DNA from: Halichondria panicea
Taxonomy: Eukaryota > Porifera > Demospongiae > Suberitida > Halichondriidae
NCBI RefSeq assembly: GCF_963675165.1
Contig: NC_087380.1
Coordinates: forward strand, 5,774,071 to 5,838,070
DNA: 64,000 bases
Direction of reading: 5' to 3'
Shown one piece after another: positions 20,531-31,065 of this stretch. The notes under the pieces were generated by a model. That model worked only from the letters and a program-made list of their open reading frames with translations. It searched no databases and was not told where the DNA came from. The first letter of the stretch is position 1. Each line of letters opens with the position of its first letter. The translations under genes and the position numbers were made by a program.

Positions 20531-23500
20531 CTACTTTGAGTGTACATAGTCTCTGAGTTGCTTGGCCACTTCGTCCTGTTCCAGTTGGCTCTCAAACACA
20601 CCGGCCAACCAGTCACCCACCGCTTGGGGTGGGGCAATCCCGGCATCCTTTAACCTCTCTCGCCCCTCGGGAGTGTTCAAGACAGAATCACGGTCTTGGC
20701 TGAATGAAAACAGTTGCACTTCATGAGACGGCACATCACCAAGCTGCTCCTTGATCATCTGCATGTGAACATGGGGTGCATGCATGCAAATGAAAATATA
20801 TATCCATTACTTGCATCTCCACCAACGTCATGATAATTTATCATTGTTAACCCAATATAGGCTTTACTATAGGATTGGCAACACAGTCATGTATATACTT
20901 CCGTAGCCTTTTAGAACTTTTGTAACTTGTTGCAATATACAATAATTATTATAGTCACCGTCACATAATAACATGACTATAAACATGTATTAATTAACCA
21001 TTATTAATTTTGTGCACATCAATTGTATAGCTATAATAATATACAACACGCGTTTACAGAATTACTCATTGCGCATACTAGCTGTTGAGCATGTTATGGT
21101 ATTTATAGCTAGCTAAATTCTAAATGATTCGCCTGAACTCACTGAGCATTCCTCAGCGATTCTTTGTTTAATGTGGCTGGCGTCGGGGTGGGAGCCATCT
21201 TTGCCCATGTGCTCAGCGTACAGCTTGTCAGCATAGGTGAGGCACACCAGTACAGGAACTGACTTGTCCTCCAACATCTCAAGCCACTGCTTGGCTGACT
21301 GGGTGTGTGCTTTCCTGGAGGGTGCCCGTGACAACATTGATATTACTATGTGTTTGTTACAGTTGTAAGAGTTCTGTTGTTACCACAATTAATATAAACG
21401 AAAACATTGAGTACATGTACAAGTGCAAGTACGTATATACGGCCTATACCGTAATAGCGGGTATAATTATAAACAAATTAATTATACTATACCTTTCCAG
21501 GACCAATATTTCAAGGATTTAAACCAAAAATGCATGTTCCAGTCAAACCTACATCGTATAGTGGGTAATTTTCAGGGGGGTGGGGCAAACACTTCGTTTT
21601 TTGTGTGATTGAATCCCGTTAAATCCCGGAGCACAAGTATAGTGAAGCGAGACTTGACTCTCGCTTCACTACGTTTACCTGCAAGTACATGTAGCAACCA
21701 CGAACATATAACCCACGAATGTTTTGATCCCTGGAAATTACGCGCTATATACGGTATCTCCATGTTAATTAACAGTTGGAGTTAATTTAATATCTACCAT
21801 TGACTGATCAGTGCAGTATGTACGGCAGATAAAAATTTTACCTCCGTATACATGTAGCGGGTAATTTTCGTGGGGTAAAAAAATTCGTTCAACTCGAAAA
21901 CGGTGATTTTCGTGAGTAAAAAATTTTGTTTTGAATTCATTGCCTGCGTTCCGGTAAGCCATGCCTACGTTTTCGTGGAGGTCAGCTTGCCCACAAAAAT
22001 AACGAATATTTTACCCCATGAAAATTACATGCATGCTATACGGTATGTGCATACCATATTTACTTGCATGATTAAACGCCCATGGTAAAAGCTCTGTCAT
22101 TGTCAATAAACACCTACATGTAGCTTCGATTCCAGGCCGATTTTATGGAATCGAGGCTAATAAACGCCCATCTTAAAATAATAGCCCATGTATGGGGCGT
22201 GGCACTGTGGGTGGAGCTGAAGTAGCACGTGGAACCAGTTGCAAGCATGGCAGCATAGAATAATTTTATGATGGCTAAGAGAGATATACCGACACAGAGT
22301 GAGAAACACCACTCCTATACGACTTAAGATATAAGCTGAGAGCTGTGGCAGCAGCCAAGAATAGCATAATAACTGCTGCTGCGCAAGAGTTTGAAGTAGA
22401 CAAAACAATAAACCCACGTTTCAAATATAAGCACCCATCTCGTTTAAACGCCCCCTCTACAGATGTTGCTAGGAGATAAACACCCGGGCGTTTAATCAAG
22501 TAAATATGGTATATACCTGTAGTCCACTACGAAGATGACGACTTGTGCGAGGGCCAGGAGGAGCTCACACAGGTCAGGAATAGTGTCATCTCTGTCATCC
22601 ACACCAGGGAAGTCGATCACGTCCATTCCATCAATCACCCCCTCAAGATTGTACAGAAACGGGATTGTGGTACGCTTGACAGCTGTGGTACCAACTGGGA
22701 CCTACATGAGAAGCAAAAGCAGTAATGCACGTGTGCGCGTACAAGCAAAAAATCGTCCACACCATTGCATGCATACTACCCACACATGTGTGGTTAAGTT
22801 AGCATGAATCACATGATTCATATCTATAATGAAAGCACCGCAGGTGCTGATGCCTCGGTGGAGATGCCAAAACTACATAACATAAAGCTGAATTTTATAC
22901 ACATGATGAACATTTTTTAATTTGCATGCTGCATGCAACTCAAAGAGTGGGTAATGATCAACCATGGTTGTTGTTAAAAACGATCGATGCCAAAGTTCAA
23001 GTCTAAAATTAATGGCTGCCATCAGCAGAGCCTTGCAGCTCTCTTCTCACTTCTGCAGCTACCAATAGCTAACGTTCTAGTGCAGAGCTAACTACTAAGT
23101 AGAGTAGCAACACTCAGTAAACAAGTTTGGCTACGTGCTCTTCCGAAAAGGCTGCAATGGTATTCCAAGTAAGCAAAACTAGGCATAACTCGAGAACGAA
23201 GCATTATTTTGCAAATCCACGAATTAAAATCCAAGAAAACATGACTAGAAGCCTATAGAAACTCTTACTTGCACTTCATTGATCCTTGAGCAGCTGTAGC
23301 AGTCTACACACAAAGACAGACAGACAGACACACACACACACACAAACACACACCGTATACCTCGCTTGCGCATGCGCACTGAGGCATAATAATAATACCA
23401 TGAAACATTATTATGTCATAATAATTATTATACCTCAATGTTGAAGAGGGTACTAACGAGGAGGGACTTCCCCGAGTTGACGAGCCCTACTACACCCACG

Positions 23501-26500
23501 GTCGTGTACTTGGCCAGCTCCTCCCTCAGATTGTGTATCATGAGAGCCCACTTCATCCAGCAGGCTATCAAAGAGCGATGTGTGGGAACAACCAGAGAAA
23601 GGACGTCTTCTTTGAAGAGCTTGTCCCAGTCTCGTACAAGGACTTCTAGGGGGGTCGATTCGCTGATGTTTAGCTTCTTGCAGAGTTCGATAAGTTGACG
23701 TTCGAGTGAGTAGCTGATGTAGTGAGTGTTGCAACTGACTGTCTTGTCCATTCCCTGAATCAAGAACTGGAGCTTGCCAGCATAGTTGTGATCGGCAGTG
23801 GTTGTCTTCTCAGCAAACATGCCCCTAATGTACTCCTTGACTTGCACGAGAAGAGATCCTGAAGGAATCGAGCGAATGACTTCATTCATGTCACCTAAGG
23901 AGAGACTGAACATTGCCCATACACCAACAGCAGCAGCATTCACAAGAGCACCTAGCGCCTTAGCTGTGTTGAACTCAGACTTGACCAGAGGGACTTTGAT
24001 TTGATTTTCCATGAATGCTCCCAAGAGGAGAGTACACATTTTGAGATCTTTAGACCGAATGTCATTCACTAACTTCAACATCTTTGAGTTGTATAGCTGG
24101 GAGAGCCTCTGTCGTTGGTCTTCTTTCAAACTTGTATCACTTGAATAACTGATTGATTGCTGTGATAGCTGTGATAGCTTCTTACGACTAATACTAAGAA
24201 TGTCTAACGGTGATTTTTCTTGAGAAGCCAGAGTCGGGTAGATCATACCAAGTTTTAAATCATTGATAGCATTTATCCGTTCACAATTGTGGGAATTCAT
24301 TAATGCATTGTCAGACAATGTTAGTATGCGAGACAATAGCTGGAGATTAGGGTGATTTGGTACAACGGTTTGCAAATATTCACGTGTATTACTTTGGGTC
24401 ATTTTTGTCGCAGCATTTTCCTGATACACTTGATGGAACTCTTTTGCGTAGAAAGTTTCCCTGTCAATGATTTTATTGACAGTAGTGGCACCAGTAGCTC
24501 GAGAGGTTTGCTTAGCATACTTCTGGTAGTGTGCACGAGCTGTTTCTTTTGTCACAGTTTTACCTGATATGGACTGCTTCCAGTAAAGATACCGATCTTC
24601 AGTTGAATTAAATAGTTCAGGCTGAGCTACTCCACTAAGTACATGGAAAGCACCTATTGCATTTTCAGCACTTGAAAACAACAGAAGGGAAGGAGGCAGA
24701 TTGAGCTGAGAAGACTCCAAAAGGCTACAACATCTGGCCATAATCTCTAGATCATTAGATATGACAATTGTGTGAAAAACGCTCTCAATAGGAACAACAG
24801 AAACTATCTGCTCCAAGAAATCTCGAACAGTGTTGAATCGATGAGAGAACATCTTCAGCTTGGTTGTGTGAGGGTGTTGTTCCAGCAGAGTACTTAGATA
24901 TGCTGTCTCAATCAGCTCCGAGGGAGTTAGTTTAGCCAGCTGCTCTTGTCGAAAGGTGAAGCGAAATACCTACATGTAGAAACCAAGAAAAACATGAAGA
25001 GTATAATTTATGGATAGTATATTAGAAGAGAAGTTTTAAGTAACTGTGACAATAAATACACCCCTAGCTGGCCTCAAAGCATAACACTATGCTAGTTCTT
25101 GGCATGCCGATTACCAACAGTTACAAATACAACAAACCTTTCTTGAAACTTTTACATGTACGTTCTTCACTGGATTTGAGAAATGGCTAGAAAGGTATAC
25201 TTTCACATTATCAGCATCCATGATGATTCTCGTATCATTTTCAGCATCGTAGTTAAACTGTAATGAGTGCTGACTGGTGTCTTTGGCACAGACCTTCGTC
25301 TTATATTGAGCAACTTGAATGTTGTAACAGAACCACAGGTTGTCGCCATTCACTGTTACGGAAACCTCCCTACCATGGCGACGGAAATCAACAGATGTGA
25401 TGGATGGTTTTACGACATTCAGATCCTTAAGTGGGAAGCCAGACTTAAGTGAACGCTTGATGTAACTTTTGAAAACAGCTTGCTGGTAAACTTTGGCATC
25501 ATGCTGAAGTGAAAAATAAGCAGATGTAATAATTATACGTATGCTCATGTACTACAGCTTTTCACCTTTACAAACATCTCAAATGAAAGCTGATCAATGG
25601 ATGAAAGAGAATAAAACTCGAGGAATGCAGTCAATTCTTGACTTTCAAGATTCTTGAACACCAGGCCTTTAGAAGGATCGATCGAAACTGAGTACACATC
25701 TCCTATAGTTGTCAGCTTGGGTAGACGGGCCAGTAACTGTGGAAGAGCTTTGCCCAGTACAGACTTGATGGACTCAAGTGCATTCGGTGTATCCAAATCG
25801 GTACCCTGTAAAGTGCATCATTCACTGCATTGCGTTAACTTTCAAACGAACCTTAGAGTTACCACTGTCTTGGATGATACCAAAGTTGCATGTTAAAACA
25901 GAGGTGAATAGTCCTTGAAAATTCTGTAAAAAGGCGAACACATTAATTTTTTTGAATGTCATTATAGGTACCTCCATTGATTTCCGAAGACTGGGGAGCA
26001 GCACCTCAGAACCCACCTCCTCACAACGAGGGTCCAAAAACATGCACAATTTGGGGATGGGGTCAGAGTCCAACATAATTGAATGGACAGTGCTACCAAA
26101 TTGAGGGGTCTCTTCCATTGCCATGGTAACCACAGGGCTGGTGATCATCGGAGCACCTAGTGTGATGCAGGCAACATTTTCTTGCAAGGATTCCACACTG
26201 AGGAGTGGCTCTCTCCACATCCTAGCAGCCACTGCTTTGGCCAGTAGACCCCCAAATGAGAATCCTATAATGACAAAGTGACTTAGTCAGACAATTAGCT
26301 TGTACCACTGCTATCACAGTACCTGTGAATACAATTCGATATCCATCATGTAGTTGACGGACAAAGAATCGAAGAGGAATCCTGTCACTTTGTGTTTGAA
26401 CCCCTGTGCACAAAATTCGATGTATATACAAATAAGGTTATTAGAATGTACACACCTTCTTCAAAAGATATGAATTTCTTCATCCAGTCTGAGAGTAAAG

Positions 26501-27745
26501 GCTCACTCTGAAAAGCGACATAAAACACCTTCCCTTGTCTAGCGATGAGGTAGCGATCGACATCTTCTCTGTCTTGTGATCGAGAAAGTGACGCTTCTTC
26601 GAGGGAGTGCTCAGGAAACTTCTTGTTGAAGAAATCTTTGTAGCCGGCAACAGTGCAAGTGCTAGTGGCTAGACTACACAAGCAAGCATGGTAGACAATG
26701 TCTTTACTGAAAAGTGGTGGTATCTCTTCTTTAGTGGGAGGTTCTTGCTCTTCTAGAGGCTTCACAGACACTTCCTCCATTGAATCAATTTCTTTTGAAG
26801 CCCATTCGTAAACGCTGTTATCTACAAGCAGATCACTGCTGTACAATCCAGCTAGCACCTTACGAATACTTTCAGAGCTGATTTTAGATCTTGTTGTGTC
26901 TTTTACAAAGTCAGACAAAGCCTTCCTGATATCCCATAATTTGTGTTCCTCGTCCTCTTTAGAATTGATGGAGAATGATTTGATCACCTCAAGTTGTGCT
27001 CGCAATTTTTGTGAAAAAGCCTCGAGAAGACGAGGATTGTCTGCGATAGTCAAGAGATTAGTAGTGCTCAATAAGAAATTAATGACATAATAATATACTC
27101 ACTCTCATCTTCTAGGTTTATGTTTTGCCTTGCTGGGTCAGCTGAATTGGAAAAAACAGTTATGATCGCGTTGAATCGAATAATTCTATATCTTACGTAT
27201 AAGGTGATCCTTCGCTATGGCAATAGCATGTGCTTTGTTGTTTCCACCAGCAGAATGCTCTACTGCTTTGATTATATTGAGCCATTTCGGCTCTCCGTGC
27301 TTCTTGGTGTCATAGCCCATGCGTACATACTCCGCTACTGTGTCAGCTAAACAATCCTGAACATCTCCCTTGTGTGTGCTCTCAAACTCATCCAACTTGT
27401 TACGCCTTATCCTGAGAGCTGTTCCAATAGCCTTCCATTTTGCGGCAACAGGAGAGAGAGCCTCAATTACGTCAAACATGTCATCCTCCCCTGTGTTTGT
27501 GTTAGAAGTTGATAACAGATGAGGTATTAATTGTGATTCACTTACCAAGTGTTCTTTCATCCACTTGAGGTAGTAATGCTGAAAGATCTGTAGCTTCTGT
27601 AGCTGCCAAACATAAAAGTAGACAAAATAATAATAATAATTTTTTTATATTGAATTTAATATAATTTATTTATTTTAGACTCAAAGAATAGATCTAGATC
27701 TAGGAACTTCTTGCTACAGAGTAGAGTTAAGTTACCTTCTGTCAT
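20531..27745 (-). CDS. Death domain-lipase-GTPase multidomain protein (DLG1)
   Basis: Fourteen exons: 27745-27736, 27602-27546, 27490-27197, 27141-27103, 27040-26456, 26403-26323, 26264-25972, 25923-25852, 25805-25566, 25503-25138, 24969-23434, 22701-22517, 21314-21143, 20758-20531; all phases agree, giving 1385 residues. Residues 24-118 are a Death domain (AAKWKAIGTALRI, GEPKWLNIIKAV). Residues about 300-450 match class-3 lipases: VAFQSEPLLSDW resembles the FRGT-DW block, GFSFGG (356-361) is the nucleophile elbow with Ser358, ITLGAPM follows, and DSDPIP gives a candidate acid Asp423. A catalytic His is not obvious. Residues about 587-679 look Ig/IPT-like. Residues 680-1165 are mostly helical. 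The C-terminus is a GTPase: G1 GLVNSGKS (1174-1181), G3 DFPG (1221-1224), TYAD (1279-1282) in the NKxD position. There is no signal peptide, so it is probably cytosolic. An immune-like switch with lipase output is inference. Confidence 0.85.
21439..21757. mobile_element. MITE(s) of the ACCGTATAGCGGG family in DLG1 intron
   Basis: Two termini, TACCGTAATAGCGGGT near 21448 and ATCGTATAGTGGGTAATTT near 21551, are paired with GAAATTACGCGCTATAT and ACGGTAT near 21735-21757. DLG2 lacks this insert in the matching intron. Confidence 0.65.
21847..22048. mobile_element. MITE of the ACCGTATAGCGGG family
   Basis: Close inverted relative of the 16508-16706 copy: TAGCGGGTAATTTTCGTGG at the left, CTATACGGTAT at the right, with CGAAAACGGTGATTTTCGTG in common. 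It lies in the DLG1 intron 21315-22516. Confidence 0.8.
22046..22513 (+). mobile_element. DNA transposon remnant with HTH-coding trace
   Basis: Inverted ends: ATACCATATTTACTTG at the left and its complement before ATATACC at the right, each followed inward by ATTAAACGCCC. A + frame at about 22316-22400 reads LYDLRYKLRAVAAA, then ITAAAQEFEVDK, which resembles the N-terminal helix-turn-helix of pogo/Tigger-type transposases. Stops lie on both sides, so it is dead. Its right end abuts the 5' splice site of DLG1 exon 22517-22701. Confidence 0.6.
22822..23395. repeat. Dispersed repeat R1 in DLG1 intron
   Basis: Runs from AATGAAAGCACCGCAGG to a CACTGAGGCATAATAA end, with a CA-rich stretch at about 23320-23353. 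It is the inverted counterpart of 13540-14130. It accounts for the longer intron in DLG1 compared with DLG2. Non-coding. Confidence 0.75.
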
Positions 27746-28497
27746 GGTTAGGTAAGGCCAAGATGATGATCATGTATTTAGCTTAAAAAAAACATAAAAC
27801 TGTCCACTTGTGTAGAAGCACGTGTGCAGATCAAAAGAAGCAAACTTGTCAAAGAGGTGTGTGTGCTGGGCGGGGCTGTGCAGTGCAGCAACTGTGAAGT
27901 CTCCTCCACTGCATACTTGCACTTGCGAAGAGTAAAGCAGCCAAGAAGAGGAAGAAAGGTAAGGGACCTGGCTGGATACAACATTTTTTGTAATACACTT
28001 CACATACAGTTTCCCCTATGAGAAGATGTATATCTACTGTCACGTTAAATTTGACAGTGCATGCATGGAGCTTGTATACTGTCGGTTGTTTACTATTACT
28101 CAAAACTCTATTCGATATGAGCATTATAATCATTCTTTTTGCTTGTAGTGTAATTTGCGATGTGATGTACATAATTATAAATTTTATGCGGAAGTTGCTG
28201 GTCAAATTATACTTTAAAGCTAGGGCACTCCTTACCCATTCACGCATGGTGTGTCTTGCTATAATTGTTTACTTATTGCGTAATGCGTCTTTAGAGAAGT
28301 CCACTTGTGACTTAGATGCTGTTGGTATACAGGTTGGTCAAACATATGCATGCACCATCAGCCATAACAAAATAGGTATAATCATACACATTAATTAATC
28401 AAGTTACTTTTTGCTGTAGTTTTTACTAACAAGTATATAATTATAAGTTCTAGCTAGCACGTCCTCCGCTTTTTACAATCTTCACTCTACAATCTGC
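27746..28497. other. Spacer upstream of DLG1; no gene recognised
   Basis: Contains the presumed DLG1 promoter and then the 3' flank of PLAT copy 3. No recognisable protein or RNA gene; the short frames on both strands show no family similarity I can name. Confidence 0.4.
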
Positions 28498-29153
28498 TTA
28501 GCCGTGGTTTTTCAAAGCCAGGACAAATCTCTCCTGTTCTGGCCTATTCTCATGATCGACCCAGCGATTGACCTTCCTATTGATAGAGCCTGAGTAGGTG
28601 CGGCCTTTGTCATCAGCGAAAGTTGTAACGATTGTTTCGATATTCCACCCATCAGTGTTTACTGCAATCACTGTTATGTTAGTAGGATCGAAAATGGTGA
28701 AACAATCTGTAAGAGCGAAGTTGTAAAGTTTTGCTTGACTTTTTTTCGGAATATTGGTCAGGCTAAACTTTTGTTTTTCTCCGCCTACAAATGAGATTTC
28801 AACATCATGTGATCCTGCCGTCTGAGCATTATCAACACTTGACGTCTGAACAAAGATGTCAATTTCAGTCAAACAATTGCTGCATCCCCCTGCATGTGTA
28901 GAGAAATGGTATACATTATGGTAGGGAGAGATACCTGTTAGAAACATGTATAGTGGAGCTATGAGTATATGCATGCTGACTGCTGCATGTGCATATATAC
29001 AATAAAAAATCTGTTTTAGAATACTATACCTGCTTGCTGTTTGGCTGTCTGTAGCAGTGACTCAATGAAGGAGTTTATTTCAGTTTCTTCATCATTATAT
29101 TTTGCTCTTACCATGGACACAGCCAGAGTGAGGATGAGAAGGGTCCACTTCAT
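28498..29153 (-). CDS. Secreted PLAT-like protein, copy 3
   Basis: Exons 29153-29030 (124 nt) and 28889-28498 (392 nt, identical in length to copy 2) encode 171 residues. The signal peptide is MKWTLLILTLAVSMVRA; the linker is shorter than in copies 1 and 2 by three residues. The domain keeps GSHDVEISFVGGE, NTDGWNIETIVTTFADD and NRWVDHENRPEQ. The gene and its upstream flank are a duplicate of copy 2 (8548-9430), and the following sequence is a duplicate of the SMARCA exon region. Same uncertainty about the PLAT assignment as for copy 1. Confidence 0.8.
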
Positions 29154-29644
29154 TCTTTATGCGATTGGTTATAGATTTCGATTAGCCTTTAACTGTGCAC
29201 AAATCTGCTCATACGTATATACAGTGTATACGTCTACTGTATAGGACACGTACCATACAAAATTAATTTAACATGCCATGGTCACTAAGCAGGCTCTTGG
29301 AAAGCATTTACCACATAGCTACTTGTTTTGGTTATTTCTGTCTCATGAAATCCGTCACTCTCAGCCAATCTCATCTCAGTTTGAAGGAATGCACGGGCAA
29401 CTTACTAGCTGGAATAGAGAAAAGGACTAGATTTGCGGTGCATTTAGTATTCAATATTCAAACTAGTGGCTGCAACCTTGCTCATTATATGTACATGTAG
29501 CTGAAATCTGAGCGAGAAAATTAACTTTTTCCCTCTGAGATTTTAAAAGCATTAATGTACCACGTTCCTTGTCTCTTGGTATTCTATATTTAGTGAGTGT
29601 TATACATGTACATGCCAGTACTTACCCCCCTCCCACCCACATAG

Positions 29645-29645
<1 letters not shown>

Positions 29646-29715
<70 letters not shown>
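29646..29715. repeat. (CA)n microsatellite
   Basis: About 35 CA units run without interruption up to the former splice acceptor of the dead SMARCA exon. The paralogous site at 10024-10043 has only a few CA units, so this is an expansion after the duplication. Confidence 0.95.
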
Positions 29716-29716
<1 letters not shown>

Positions 29717-29717
<1 letters not shown>

Positions 29718-29932
29718 TGGAACTGAACGAAGAGGAGACCATTCTTATTCCTGCACAAAGTGATGCGTCCGTTTCTCCTGAGATATGACTCAAGAAGGAG
29801 GTGGAGTCTCAGCTGCCTGACAAAGTGGAGTACGTCATTAAGTGTGACATGTCGGCTCTACAGAGACAAATGTACGGACACATGCTGAAGAAGGGTATAT
29901 TGCTTACGGATGGGTCAGAGAGGGACAGGAAG
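29717..29932 (+). pseudogene. Dead copy of a SMARCA4-like exon
   Basis: Counterpart of exon 10044-10265 with high identity, still bordered by AG and GTATGTAC. An 8-nt deletion at the RRLHKV region and a 2-nt insertion next to an in-frame TGA destroy the frame. No other SMARCA exon follows; only intron sequence continues at 31066-31460. Confidence 0.9.
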
Positions 29933-29979
29933 GTATGTACGTAAATGGGGGGATTTCTTAACTGTTCAACATGAAACGT

Positions 29980-31054
29980 AGCCTCGATTCCAAGCCGCTG
30001 AGAAAGACGGCCTGGTATACACTGTTTACGCATGCGCCAGAATTACCCAGAATCTGGGTAATCGTAAATTGCAGTATATTTATCAGTATTCTTATTCCGC
30101 ATTAGTTTGTAAAACATTGATATCCGTTTCATTTATAATGATGTCATTGAAAAAAGAAATCTAGTCCAAGTTGTGTAATGGCTGCTACCTTCTCTTCTGC
30201 TCTCACGTACGCGTTATCCTGTGTTGGAAAACCAGGTCTAGTCTTGAAAGACAAGCAGCTGGAGGCGTTAAAGTGTCTGTACGCTGGTGTTTATGTGGGT
30301 ACCGTACCGACCGGCTATGGCAAGTCCCAGAGCAAGTCCATCTGCTTTCCAGACACTCCCTTTCTTGATTGATGTGAAGCTTGACAGGACCAGTGCAACT
30401 CTCTCTGAAAGAAGTGTTGTGATGGTGATTTCTCCTCTTGTTTCTCTGAGTGAAGCCATCTTCAAAGTGTTGGTGTGTCTGTTCGACGTTCAGTGCCATT
30501 CTCTCTGGAAGGAAGTATTGTTGTGACATTTGCCGAAAATTGGTCACAGAGTAAGTACGTGGTATCTGATCCGAGAACTGTGTGGCCTGAATGTGTTTAC
30601 AATCCGAGGGACTTGTGTGTATCCGATCCGAGGGACTTGTTGCTTGAGTGTGTATTAATGGATAGTGCTTTCAATGGTAAATCTATTGTGTAAATCAATA
30701 AGTTAGTCCTCACATTATGTTACGTCACAGCCACTGTACTTATCCACATTTATTTTTTACCCACAGGTTTAACTAATTTCTTATGAGATTAACTTGTCGC
30801 CTGAGTGTGTATCCGATCCGAGCCTCAAGTTAATGAATAAATCTACAGAGCTGATGTTTTACTTAGCTGTCTCTGTCTACAGTATATACAGAGAGGTAGC
30901 CTCTCCTTTTTCTTTTTTCTGTTCTTTATGGCAATAAGATAAAATACTGTTTTAACGTTCAATGAGATAAAATACGGTAAATAATAAATTAATTGTCCAC
31001 CCACGCCCAACAGTAAATACCAGGCCCACTATTCAAGGGGCTGGAGTCGAGGCT
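29980..31054 (+). mobile_element. DNA transposon carrying a RecQ-like helicase fragment
   Basis: A 1075-bp insert bounded by imperfect inverted repeats starting AGCCTCGA(C/T)TCCA and sharing GGCCTGGTAT about 30 nt in. An 11-bp direct repeat ACATGAAACGT lies on both sides (29969-29979, 31055-31065). The paralogous intron at about 10293-10305 has one uninterrupted copy of that sequence, proving insertion after duplication. Superfamily is uncertain; the long direct repeat could include chance matches. Confidence 0.85.
30178..30560 (+). pseudogene. RecQ-like helicase N-terminal fragment inside transposon
   Basis: The frame starting at 30178 has ALSCVGKPGLVLKDKQLEAL (a RecQ motif 0 region) and VPTGYGKS (Walker A). 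It is shifted after CFPDTPFL, then resumes in another frame with SERSVVMVISPLVSLSEAI (motif Ia). A further shift follows. Helicase motifs II-VI are absent. Clearly non-functional. Confidence 0.75.
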
Positions 31055-31065
31055 ACATGAAACGT

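Noticed and set aside
29569..29793. Frames of poly-Thr-His and poly-Cys-Val
   Set aside because: They translate the CA/GT microsatellite and are not genes.
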